Assembly: GCA_009809945.1 (NCBI GenBank)
Contig: WTPW01000320.1
Span: forward strand, 345,444 to 409,443
Origin: Gigaspora margarita
Taxonomy: Eukaryota > Glomeromycota > Glomeromycetes > Diversisporales > Gigasporaceae
Length of the DNA stretch: 64,000 nucleotides
Reading direction: 5' to 3'
Below the pieces are notes generated by a model. That model saw nothing but the letters and a program-made list of their open reading frames with translations, did no database searches and was not told the origin of the DNA. A program made the position numbers and the translations under genes. Shown one piece after another: positions 46,721 to 57,949 of this stretch (its first letter is position 1; every line of letters begins with the position of its first letter).

Positions 46721-49289
46721 GCAAATTACTATAAAAACCTTAATACTAAGCAATTATTTATCTGCACATTTTTAACTCATTCTTTATCTTTTTCCAAATT
46801 TTTATTAACTTTTTTTGCTCATCACTAGCAACTTCTTTTTTAATATTTTTTTTTTTAGTTTTTCCATAACGCATTTCACTTTCTTCCTTAAATGTTTCAA
46901 ATATTATAATTTCCAAATATGCAGTCTGACGCTAAACACAATATTTTCTCATTATCAATTACAATAGACTCAAACTCTTTAGTTTATTTTATCAAACCAT
47001 GAATAAAAATATGAGATGGTAAAAATGATCCGTCAAATGATTGGAGATTAAGAAAACTATAAAGAATTTTCAATCTTTGGAGGTTTTGATTTTACTGAAG
47101 CAACTAGTAAATCCGTTACATCAGAATCTTTACTACATTCTTCTATACATTCATCATAATTGCTTACTGACACATTAATGTGAAACACTCACTCACTGGC
47201 GCGCTTATCGAGAAAGTGGCACCAGTAACTGAGACTATTCTTTGAAGTTAGCTTCAGCTACTAACTCACTACCATTAACCGCAAGAAAACTAATTATATC
47301 AAATTCAAATATTATTTATATATGTTATAATAATATGCTAGAAAATTTTATAAAAAAAAATACCTTATTTATTTAGAAGTCAAATCATAAGTTAAGTTCC
47401 GCTTCACAATTTGTTCATGAATAAGTGAGTCTGATATATTTTTCCTTTATTTCTTGGATTCTTTTGAATAATGAAGTTCCTTCTTCAAGATCTTGAATAA
47501 ATTTTCTAGCTGCAAGTGTGTGAATTTTTGTTCCTTGTAAAGCTACAGGACTTCATGATCCAATGGAATAGAGAGCCTCATAAGACCGTCCTGAGAAACT
47601 GCACTCAATATAATTCCTTTACAAGGCTCAACACCTTTTTTTAATGACAACAGGATGTTCTTGTCGAGATTTCATATCCGTAAATATAGTTTAAGTATCT
47701 GGTGAAGGGTAGCTTTATCTCTAAAGAAACTAATAGTTGGTTTGTCATCAGAATTAGTTTCTATCAATAAAGTATCTTCAAGTATTTGGTTTTGTCCTAA
47801 TAATATTATAATCCTTAAAAGTAGGTTTTACAGCATTTTTTAGCATTCCAAGAACTTTTTATCTGTTCGTTCATTATTCATTACAAATTGTGTATATCCT
47901 TTACCAGCACGGGAAACTGATCCAACTAAATGATAAGAACCTGAATCACCAATTCCAATTTAAAAAACTCTTAAATCATCCCTTATCTTTCTTTTATTCG
48001 CTAGACTTAATAGGTTCTACAATTTGATTAACATTATAAACTTCAACGTCAGTAAGAAAAAAAAACAGAATTTGCATATCATTCCTTGAATTTTCAAAGG
48101 CTCATTTCAGAGGATTATAAATTTTGATTTCTCATAAATTGCATCCATTTCTTGAGCATGTTTGAGAGCTTTAAAAAGTTTCTTTCAGAATAGAGTTGAT
48201 TCTTTTCGAATAAAGAATCAAACCGAGATCCAAATGAAACCACATTAAAAAAAAAAAAACTGTCTTCATATAATGAACAAAGCAATAATTGCATTGCTTT
48301 AAACGCTTTTTTAATAGGCCACCTTGCATCAAGCCAGACCTAATCATTATAGGATTTACAGTATTAACATTATATGATGCTATGACGTTTATTATACATA
48401 TATATATTTAAGTTTTACCTATCAATTACAAAAATCAATTTAGACTTAATTTCATTAATAGTAAATTTTGGTACTAGAGTTAACATAATGCAATTAGTTT
48501 CTTTCATAGAGTCTTATTCAACAAAGGCAATAGAATAAGGAAAAAAAGTATCATCAATTAAAAGAGATAAATAACTATAATTCTGCTTTACAATAAAAAC
48601 ATCATTACCTTTGTTGATTGAGGTCCAGACTTTTAACAACAAGTATAAGATCTTTTTTTAAATATGTAAATAGTTCAACCAAAATAATCTTTGAAGCATT
48701 TGGGTTGCCATCAATATTTAATTCGGATGAAATATGATGAGATAGTGATTCGATACTTTGAATAACAGAGGTTATTCTACATGTAATAACAAGCTTTAAA
48801 TAGTAATCAGTCTTTTCAATGTATGACACTACATCAGGAATAAGTTTCTTTCCATTATTTGCAGATGTATATTTAATGGCGGTAGGAAAAACAAATCGAA
48901 TACTTTCAGTTTCAGCATTATGTTTTAATTCTGCTACATATGTAATTCTTTATAACAACTGTTTGTACAGCCATGATATTACCAATAAAGCATTGAAAAA
49001 TATCTAGGAGTTCTTCTTCGTGTAGGTAAGCCCATGACCTTGCTGTATAAACAAATAAATATTTATGTGTAAAATATTGTACAATCATATAAATATCTAT
49101 CTATCTATCTATCTATTATATTAAAACACAAACGTCCGTCCGTCACGCTATCGACCAATCAGAAAATTCAACGTATAATTTTCAAATATTTGTAAATTGT
49201 CGATCATCATCACAGTTGTGCTTATTTTATTGGCAACACCACTATTGGTCACTTACCCACAGTTCCTTGAGCTGCTATTACTGCCGCGA

Positions 49290-50440
49290 AGCCTAACTAC
49301 AAACTGAGATCCTTGCACTGCTAACACAGCCGCAGATCCTAATCACAACATAAGTTCCTTGCACTGCTATTGCCAAAACATAGTGTGAGGTCCTTGCACT
49401 GCTAACGCAGCCGTGGAGATTAAATAGCAAATATGAGGTCCTTGCACTGCTATTGTAGCTTCGGAACCTAATCACTATATGATGTCTTTGCACTGCTATC
49501 GTAACCATGGAGCCTAACCACAACATAAGGTCCTTGCACTGCTCTCGCAGCCGTGGAGCTTAAACATCAAATATGAGGTCCGTGCACTGTTATCGCAGCC
49601 ATGGAGCCTAACCACAACATAAGGTACTTGCATTGCTCTCGTAGCTGTGAGCCTAAACATCAAATAGTAGGTCCTTGCACAGCTATCGCCTAATCACAAC
49701 ATTAGGTCCTTGCATTTATATTGCAGTTGCGGAGCCTAATCTTAATATGAGGTCCTTGCAATGTTACTGTGCTGTGGAGCCTAATCACAATAAGAGGCCC
49801 TTGCGCTATTATTGCAGCCGCAGAGCTTAAACATAATATGAGGTCCTTGCACTGCTATCACAGCCGTGGAACTTAAATATCAAATATAAATTCTTGCACT
49901 ACTACTATAGCTGCGAAGCCTAACCATCAAATATGAGGTCCTTGCACTGCTACCGCAGCCATGGGGCCTAATCACAACATGAGGTCCTTGCACTGCTATC
50001 GCAGTCATGGAGCCTAAACATGATATGAGACTGTGCAGTAATATTGTAACTATGAATCCTAGGTAATCACAAAATGAAATTATTGCACTGCTTCGCAGTG
50101 CAGAGCCTAAGCATAATCTGAGTACTTGCGCTGCTATCGCAGTTGTGGAATCTAATCATCAATATGAGTCCTTGTTCTACTATTGTAGCTGTGAAGCCTA
50201 ATTACAATATGAGGTCCTTGCATGCACTGCTATTGTAGTCGCAGAATCTAATCATGATATGAGGTTCTTGCATTGCTATTGCAGCCATGGAGTCCAATCA
50301 TCAAAATTTGAGGACCTTACACTACACTGTAGCCATCCATGGTGCCTAATTACAACATGAGGTCCTTGACTGTTATTGCAGCCACAGTATCTATACGCAT
50401 ATGAAGTTCTTGCATTATTACTGTAGCTGTAGAGTCTAAA
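49290..50440. repeat. Minisatellite, about 24 units of 42-50 bp
   Basis: Each unit contains GAGGTCCTTGCACTGCTATC, GCAGCCGTGGAGCCTAA and a short spacer such as ACATCAAATAT. It is GC-richer than the rest of the window. It is the main cargo of the Helitron-like element and has no credible coding frame. Confidence 0.85.
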
Positions 50441-50489
50441 TTTCAATGTGGTTCTTTTATTTTTTAAAAAAAAGACATAATGAACCAGA

Positions 50490-50930
50490 GATGAAATCCA
50501 GCAACATGAAAAGCTAGCAACAAAAATTCAGTGACAAAAAAGCCTACTAGCGAAAGTTCAAGAGAGAAATTTGCCAAAGAAAGTTCACTAGTGAATGTTT
50601 AACAATGAAGGTCCCATAGTGAAAGTCTACCAGTAAAGTCCAACAGCAAAAACTACCAATGAAGTCCACCAAAGAAAATTCTCCAGTAAAGGTATGCGAA
50701 ATTCACAAATGAAAGTTTGGCAACAGAATTCCTTCAACGAAAATTCACAATGAAAGTCCTTCAATGGAAGCTTCCTTATAACAATTTTTCAAGGCAAATT
50801 TACTGATGAAAGTGCATAAATACATCAGCAAAAGCCCATCAGAGAAGTTAAATGAGAAAATCAACAAACAAAAGTCCGATGACAAAAGTTCAATGATGAA
50901 GTCCACTGGTGAAAGATAAATGGTTAACTG
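50490..50930. repeat. Short diverged repeat, about 18-20 bp period
   Basis: AAAGTTCACTAGTGAA, AAAGTCTACCAGTAAAGTCC and similar units recur about 20 times with drift. It lies between the minisatellite and the 3' end of the Helitron-like element. Confidence 0.65.
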
Positions 50931-51870
50931 ACTACGAAAATAGCACCAAAATCACATGACAACTCCAATAACAAAACTTCAATGCTATATTGTCACCAAT
51001 ATAAGCTCATGTACTGTCCTTAGTTAGTTAATATAGATAGTTAATAAATCACCAAGAGAAGGGTGGGTAGAGCAAGATGATGGAGCCAGCCTTCATTACA
51101 AGGTGAGCCATAGCAAAAGGAAAGATAACCTTCTCAACTAACAGAAGGCCCCTAAATATCCCTGAAAACAATCTTGCCTATCATAGTCTCAACAATAAGG
51201 AACTTACACAAAAAAACTATAAAGGTCAAAATGACAAATTAACATGTGATCAATAAAGTTATCTGATTTCGCAATAATGACCACCCTGTCACTTCGTTGA
51301 CAAACTTTTCATAAAATAAAACATTTATTCACTCAATGTGTATCAATAAATAAAACATAAATGAGAAACAACCAAAATCATTTTGCAATACTAAAGTTAT
51401 TTATGATAAAACTTATAAGCAATTTCAGATTAAATTAGTATTTAAATATTTATTATAATTTAAAGCATTTAATGACTCAAAATCTTACTAATACAATTAT
51501 TACACCGGGTGATGCTAGTAGTTATTTTATTTTACCTGAATAGTTCCTTTTCAGTTTGTTTTGCTACTTTAACTATCCTTTAACTTTTCTCTTTCCATTA
51601 ATTTCGGCTTCAAACCCACAAACTGCTGCAGCATCATGTAGTGGGAATTTATAAAATAAAACTATAACATTGTTTATTGAATAGATAAATTAATTAATAT
51701 TGCACATGAAACACCTTATCAATCAACTTTATGATTAATTAAATTTAATAATTATTCGATAAAAAAAAAAAACTTGTTTATATGTACTATAATGAAATAA
51801 AAGGTATAATAACTATTAAATATCAGAATTGAGGATCCTTCATTTCATCCTAAAAAGAACTGGACTGATC

Positions 51871-52445
51871 TTATTCCTGGATAGACCAAAGACTAGCAGT
51901 TCGGACCGGAATGATTAACAGCTCTATATGCAATATAACGATTCTCATAAGATCTAGAGCTGGTGATCCAAAAATTTGAGGATTGTTCATTTTGTATTCA
52001 TTTACATGGAAAATAATATTTGAATGTCTTGTTATGTGTATAGTAGAATTTTCCCAAACATAAAGTGCAATTTTCACAATAATTTTAATAGTGTCGTGCC
52101 TTAAGTTGACACTGTCTGAAGTTATAACTTCAGGTGCCTGAAATTGCACTTGACTGAAATTAGCTCCTGAAATTGTATCTTCTTGCACGCGCTAACAGGT
52201 AATTTTAGGCAAGTGTAACTTCAAGTGCTTAAAATTGTAACTTCAAGCAAATGCTACTTCAGGCATGACAATATTAAAGATAAGAAGATTGTTGCAAATT
52301 TGAGTAATTTTAATCTTAAATGCATCATATTCAAATTGAGCCTGGGTATATTCCAAATTATCGCAAAGATTTGTAGATCCGAAGGATCCAAGTTATTTGT
52401 GTTAACAATTTGATTGGCAATTTTAATAATGTGATTCTTTGCCAT
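51871..52445 (-). pseudogene. Unrecognised gene U, copy B, split by a small insertion
   Basis: Two open frames, 52445-52254 (MAKNHIIKIANQIVNTNNLD) and 52188-51871 (DTIKIIVKIALYVWENSTIH...NNPQIFGSPALDLM), correspond to one region in copies A and C. A 179-bp inverted-repeat element lies between them. The 3' frame shows how far the protein may once have extended. Family not recognised. Confidence 0.5.
52091..52269. mobile_element. Small inverted-repeat element inside gene U, copy B
   Basis: The ends TGTCGTGCCTTAAGT and complement TGTCATGCCTGAAGT bound it, with AATA-like flanks. Copies A and C are uninterrupted here. The interior repeats ACTTCAGG/CCTGAAAT motifs. Confidence 0.75.
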
Positions 52446-52738
52446 TTTTCAAGTTACTTTTAATAAATAATAACTTTTTTTTCAAAGAATGTAAATGCAA
52501 AATCAATATTATAATTCATATAAGCTTAAATGGCAAAAAAGTGGGGTATAACAAATTTATTTAACAGACTAATAATAGTAAACTGCTGGATTTGAGTGTT
52601 TCCAAAAGAAAACCTATAAGTACAAATTTAACATTTTTTACTGTACTGGATTTAAAACTCGGAGAATTGAGTTTATGAATTACATGATTGAAGCAGATTA
52701 CGGCCAGTCATCAGGAAGTTGTTTTTACATAAGTTATT

Positions 52739-53554
52739 AGGGTGGTAAACGGACTAAGTAATCAAAACTATTTAAGGTGACTATAGAATTTAATATATTG
52801 CAGATTTTTCATGTTACACGAAGGAAAACAATCGTTATCGTTATTAATTCATATCGTTATAATGGTACAGTCGACCTCCTATAAGATCACACATTTTTTG
52901 ACTTAAGAACTTTTTTTAAAATGTGCTTATTAAAGTAACTGTGCTTTTATAGAGGTATATTTTTATATGTTTAATAGTAAATTAACTTTAACAAAAATGT
53001 GATATAGAGAGGGGTTTTTATATGATGTGTTTGTTGGGGAGGTGATCTTATGGGAGGTCGACTGTAATATTAATATATTTATTAAAAATTTCAAACTGAT
53101 TCCACTCACTAAAAAGACAAGGAATTGCTTTGAAAATTTCACAAAATGTCTAAAAATTGACAAAAAACAAAGTTACGTTTGAATATTTTTATGTTAATAT
53201 GTAAATTTTAGGTGTTCAACTAATAGAATATATAAATTTATTAAAAAAAATATATAAATTTATTAAAAAAAATTTGTACAATAAGTATAACCAAAAAATT
53301 TACTAGAGCTTTCGCGAAAAATAGAGCATAACTTTTAGAGATAGTTCTTATGAAGATATTTCACTCGAAAGAAATTATAAAAAGAAACGCAATATTCAGC
53401 GGAATCTTTTAGAATTTTGTACTTTTCTTTATAATTAGTTAAAGTAAAATGATATTTTAGTCAATCATTTTTAATTTCACTGATAAAATCAGATTATATT
53501 AAAATTACTAATACACCTGTCATAGTTTCGATTACTTAGTACATTTACCACCCT
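52739..53554. mobile_element. Inverted-repeat element, 816 bp, holding a younger MITE
   Basis: The ends AGGGTGGTAAACGGACTAAG and complement AGGGTGGTAAATGTACTAAG continue for about 40 bp. The flanks TTATT and AATAA extend the symmetry, so the target duplication is unclear. It contains a tandem pair of ATATATAAATTTATTAAAAA (53229-53270) and the MITE at 52868-53064. Confidence 0.75.
52868..53064. mobile_element. Tc1/mariner-type MITE, 197 bp
   Basis: The inverted ends CAGTCGACCTCCTATAAGAT and complement CAGTCGACCTCCCATAAGAT are nearly perfect over 23 bp. TA lies on both sides (52866-52867, 53065-53066). It is nested in the larger inverted-repeat element. Confidence 0.9.
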
Positions 53555-53778
53555 AATAAATTATATAGAAATTTTACATAAATTATATTTAAAAATTTTA
53601 CATAGATTTATAAATCCAATGTAGACTTACATTTATATATAAATATAATTTTAAAATAATATTTATTAACAGTTATTTAATGAAAATTTAAAATAAAAAT
53701 GTATTAAATAGCAAATAAGTAAAATGCTAGAATAAAAATAAATGTTATAATTAAATTTAGGGTTAGAATTAAAATTAG

Positions 53779-53798
53779 CAGTCATGGGACATGTTCCT
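53779..53798. repeat. Single terminal-repeat relic of the 23-kb palindrome family
   Basis: CAGTCATGGGACATGTTCC matches the end of the element at 23001-24055 with two differences. No partner end was found nearby. Confidence 0.5.
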
Positions 53799-54349
53799 GT
53801 TGATCAATTTTAATAATAGTGACCACCTTGTATGGCGAGTCAGTAGCTCCACAAAATAGATCCCCATGTAACCTACGATCAGCTTAGTTGAAAGAGGCAG
53901 TTAGATTTGGCGAGTGGGGATATATGACCGTAGATAAGACTTCTTTCTTCTTAAGTATGTACTTGTTGTTCACAAAAAGTGCTATAATGCTAATATACTA
54001 AACTTCAGCTTGGAATCCACCTCTTGGAACCACAACTGAACAATAATCAACCTCAACTATCCACGGATATCAGGAGAGTTGGACAAAATAACACCAGTAT
54101 TCCTCAGTCCGTCGAGAAAATCAACTGGTAGCATAATGGTATAATCACGTGAACAAGCAATAACAACAAACAATTGTACTGCTTATGCCACTTAAGCAGT
54201 AGATTTGGGTCTGTTTATTTATTAATGTAGAGAATGTATAGGCTATTAAGCAAATGAATTATTTATTATCACGAAGAATAATTTTCTTCTAGGGCGAAAA
54301 GCTTTGTTATATACTTGTTATTATTTAAGTCAGATTACACTCATTATAC
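53799..54349. other. Unassigned spacer
   Basis: More balanced base composition than the spacers to the left. No gene, tRNA or transposon end was identified. A TGGTAGCATAATGGTATAATC stretch near 54127 faintly recalls a tRNA D arm but does not fold. Confidence 0.4.
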
Positions 54350-54353
54350 TTAA

Positions 54354-54848
54354 GGGTAGAGGGTATGTAGATCATTTCTATTAATAAACTAGTTACTAAA
54401 AATTTTGTATTTAATAATAAAGTAAATTTTTATTAAATAACCATATTAAATTTTTCAATAAAATTGTAGAGGAGGTTTTTCTGATTCTAATGGTGGTTGA
54501 ATCATTAAAATTGCTCTAGTAGAACATAAGATATAGCTGTTTTTATCTTCGTGACCCTATTTTACTTATTGTTTACACGTGATTTGATTGGCCAATTTGT
54601 GTGGCCCCCGCAGAATAGACCTGGCACCCACAAAAGTTGTTACTCTAAAAACTTTATCAAATTTCATTCAAAATTAATGAAATTTTAGAATATGTGTAAT
54701 TTTTTATTACAAACAATTTTACTTAGTACATAAATATCGGTTTATTTAGTAAAAAAATAACTTTTATATGTAGCAACTTTTAAATTCGCAATAAAAATAT
54801 TTTTTGTCACTCATTTATTAATAGAAATGATCTACATACCCTATCTCC
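54354..54848. mobile_element. TTAA-target inverted-repeat element, 495 bp
   Basis: The ends (GGGTAGAGGGTATGTAGATC; complement GGAGATAGGGTATGTAGATC) are inverted for about 40 bp and flanked by TTAA (54350-54353, 54849-54852). Same family as 19485-19853 by end sequence, but the interior is different. Confidence 0.8.
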
Positions 54849-54852
54849 TTAA

Positions 54853-55234
54853 AAAAATCGTTAAAAAGATTCTACTGCTAAAACTGATTCTCTCTGCTTT
54901 AATCTGTATATCAGAGATATTATGTTTACTTATTATGCTACTTTTATAGTTTTTACTGATTTTACTGCTGGAAATCCTGATTTTAGAAAAGATTGACATA
55001 ACTATTAAATCTATACTGCACCCCCACATGCATTTGAGGCATATTTCGCCAGCTCACATTTTTCTCCAACTTAAAGGTGCATCCCACGAACTTCATCTCG
55101 TAAGTTGCTGCACTTCAGCCCTGGTCAACTGTTTAAATTCATAAAAGGTAACTTCCAAGGCCCATATATCTGTCGGATTTCTCTGGAAAGAAGATGTCAT
55201 AGATTTTCATGCCAGTGGTATAATAGTGGAATGT
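54853..55234. other. Spacer before the gypsy element
   Basis: Open minus-strand stretches (such as 55029-54841) show no recognised motif. This is the left flank of the gypsy element; the last five bases, AATGT, would be its target duplication, but the right flank is outside the window. Confidence 0.4.
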
Positions 55235-56267
55235 TGAGAAGGTGTAAACTGATAGTGGTTTGGTCAAACTATATACCTAACTAAACAAACTAACTAAAAT
55301 ACTATCTACTAAGCGTTCAAGACTCCTAAACCTTGAACTGGCAGGCAGAAAGAGGTGTGGAAGATTTGGTCTGGGTCTCAAAGTTCAGAAAGTCTTGGTA
55401 GGGCAATATAAGCAATAATCTATTAGTCAATCCCAGCTGCGGCTTATGGGATATGAATATAAATATCTGCTTGTAATCGGTGAGTTGCTTTTACGGGGTT
55501 CACGTGATGATGCGGTATCCGGCATTCAGGTTCCAATTATGGTGTCAATTTAGATATCAGTCCGATATCAGTATTATGGGATCAGATTGTTTGATAAATG
55601 AGGCACACAAGTATTGTTTGAATTTGCTAACAATGGACAAGGTAACAATTAAAGGTTTTTCTATATAGGTATCAAGGTAGCTATTCTACGTTAACTCTTC
55701 TACTCAAATTTCAAAGGTTACTCCAAAACTGTCAACAAGGTTTGTATAATAACAACAGGGATATTGGAAGCGTATTCAGAATAATATGGATGAAACTTAG
55801 AAGGTTACTACTTCTACTATTATGATTTTGAAGTATTAAAACTCAACTGAGTTGTTGACTCGTAATGAGTTGTTTTTATTTCAAGGTGACAGGGACATCG
55901 CTTTTATACTTTTTATATTTATATACTTTGATACAGGTTTGATGACGAAGCTAATAGTTAAATTATCTGATCTGACATATCATACCAATCTGACATATCA
56001 GAACGATCTGTGATATCATACTGATCTGTCATATCGGACCGATTTGATATATCAGAACGATCTGTTATATCAGACTGATCTGTTAGATTGGAACGATCTA
56101 ACTGATACAGGTACAAATAAAGCCTATTTAGAGAACAATAATATATGTATGACTAATACTACTAATAAATAAACAAGATATATATATATATGTATAACAA
56201 TAAAAATAACAAATAATAAGAAATAATAATAATAAAAAGAAAACTCCTAAGGTGGGAGCCCTTCACA
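55235..56267 (-). repeat. 3' LTR of the gypsy element, about 1.03 kb
   Basis: On the minus strand it begins TGTGAAGGGC, just after the purine-rich tract at 56268-56287, and ends CCTTCTCA. The left 410 bp repeat at 63589-64000. At about 55970-56105 it contains seven or eight short units around ATCTGATATATCAGA-type sequence that form overlapping hairpins. Confidence 0.85.
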
Positions 56268-56899
56268 TTTCTCCCACCCTTACACACGAGCACCACGAGT
56301 GTACTCTATAACAATAGTATACGGTATTCCTCATCAGTTAGGCAGTAGATTCTTGCGATAGTGGTATAGGTAGTACAATAGACCTTTTCCATCCTATACT
56401 GCTCAAAAATATAGTAGATTTGTAATGCAGCACCACTATAATAGTGTGAGACAATTTCCTGGATGCTGCGCCATTGGCTTCTGCTCTAGTATCGAGAACA
56501 GAGCCTAAGTAATAGGCATAAGCAAGGCATTTGATCCGGTTTTCTCTTCTATAGGCCCGCATTAAATAGTAGTAGGCCATGGTGATTTTTACCGTGGGGT
56601 TTTGGTCTTCTGAATATGGGCACAGAGCCAGAATTACATCAAATGTTCAAAAAGTTGTCGATCGAGTAGGATTCTTTGGACTAGAGATGTTACCCATTTT
56701 GTTTGGATAAAGCCTTTGAAGGTTTGGACTTGGGCTTTTTATATTTTCCGCTCATGATAGGGTTTTAACAGGCTTTTATTGATGGGCGATGTAAGTACTC
56801 TTCCGCCCAGTTCTCATAGCTTATATGCCCATTTTTAGGGGTAGTATGGATATAATATGGCCCCCTCTCTTTGGGCATTAATTTATGGCTATGAGTGCC

Positions 56900-57830
56900 T
56901 AATTCCCTAGCATCAAGCATGAGAACTTTTTCACTGATTTCAAAGTCACGAGTGGCTTTGATCTGCCTATCATGCTGCTTTTTTTGTTTTTGTTGTTCCT
57001 TACTAATTTAATATAATGTATTATTTCGGGCTATAGGTAGATCATGGTCGATCTCATACAACCTTTGTATAATTGTTCCATTTAATATATCCTCAGATTC
57101 ACTTGGGTATAAGAGTAGATGGGCCTGTTGACCTATACTAGAAAAAATAAAGTTTTCTTGGTTGTAGCCTGCTTCGCAGTACGGTAGGCAAATAGAATTA
57201 ATAGTATTAGCAGGTCCCAGTCTGTCACATTCTCAACCAATTTAGCTATTGAGTTGCATAGTATTTTATTGAAATGCTCTACCAGCCCATTGGTTTGTAG
57301 ATGTTAGGAGGTGGAGCAGTGGTGCTTAGTACTTACAGCCACAAGAAGTTTATCTATAATATGGTTATTAAAATATGATCCTTGATCAGACAATAAAATG
57401 CTTGAATACCTGTGCTGGCATATTATGTCTTCGTAGATGAATTTGGCCACTTCCTGTGCATTGGCTCTGGGGATTGCATGAGCCTCTGGCCATTTAGTCA
57501 TATAGTCAGTAGCCGCTACAATATATCTATTGGACTGTAGTATAATAGGCAAGGGTCCTACGATATTAATTCTGACCTGGTAAAATGGGCGTGCACAGGT
57601 ATTGGGTGTAAAGGTTCCTTCAACTTCCTGCTCCCATGTCATTAATATCTCTCACATGTTTTGATATATTCACGAATATCATGGTACATTTGGGGCCAAT
57701 AATAACAATCTTTAATTTTATTAAACATAATTTCCTTTCCGAAATGGCCTTCTAACAGGTAATCATGTGCTAAGGCGAGTATCGTTCCCACTTCTTCTTT
57801 CTGTACAACTTTGAGCCAATCGTTTCTTTG
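56900..57830 (-). pseudogene. Gypsy integrase remnant
   Basis: The zinc-binding part lies at about 57800-57655 (HDYLLEGHFGKE then CYYWPQMYHDIREYI and KTC). The catalytic core is 57642-57304, with IVGPL, ATDYMTKWPEA and LSDQGSYFNN, containing the two Asp of the DDE triad. Further core sequence such as LILLILFAYRT continues to about 57150. Part of the broken element. Confidence 0.85.
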
Positions 57831-57949
57831 CCTTTTATTTTTCTTATATAAGCCACTATTTTTGGTTTGGAAGAACTTGCTTTGCTTTTCTAGGTTCTTT
57901 CATTGCTGAATATTGAAATGTGGTGGATATTGGCAGTTCTGAAGGTACA

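Larger units (their letters stand above)
49096..51518. mobile_element. Non-autonomous Helitron-like element, 2.4 kb
   Basis: It starts TC (TCTATCTATC, then TATTAAAACACAAACGTCCG) and ends CTAG after ACACCGGGTGATG, a short GC-rich hairpin. It sits exactly between A (49095) and T (51519) with no target duplication. Copy A has the unoccupied AAATA/TAGTTATT at 24627/24628. These are the defining marks of Helitrons. No Rep/helicase is present; the cargo is a 45-bp-class minisatellite and an 18-20-bp-class repeat. It lies in an intron of the VIT-vWA relic. Confidence 0.85.
46725..51660 (-). pseudogene. VIT-vWA domain protein, copy B (decayed)
   Basis: The VIT start at 51645-51535 has AAAVCGFEAEINGKRKVKG, then a shifted frame with VKVAKQTEKELF. 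A donor (GTAAAATAAAA) opens an intron that holds the Helitron-like element and ends in TTATACAG near 49045, followed by QGHG and EELLDIFQCFIGNI. Next come KLVITCRITSVIQSIESLS (48829-48605), vWA fragments (about 48300-47990), LVASVKSKPPKIENS (about 47100) and a C-terminal part near 46900-46730. Several frameshifts and stops occur, some possibly older than the duplication. It keeps the same order as copy A without internal transposons apart from the one in the intron. Confidence 0.75.
42338..52540. repeat. Segmental duplication, copy B
   Basis: Counterpart of copy A in the same orientation. It is the more compact copy, lacking all the copy-A insertions. Its own insertions are the Helitron-like element (49096-51518) and a small element in gene U (52091-52269). 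Confidence 0.9.

Noticed and set aside
49293-49526. 77-codon minus-strand open frame in the Helitron-like element
   Set aside because: It follows the minisatellite units and has no recognisable domain.
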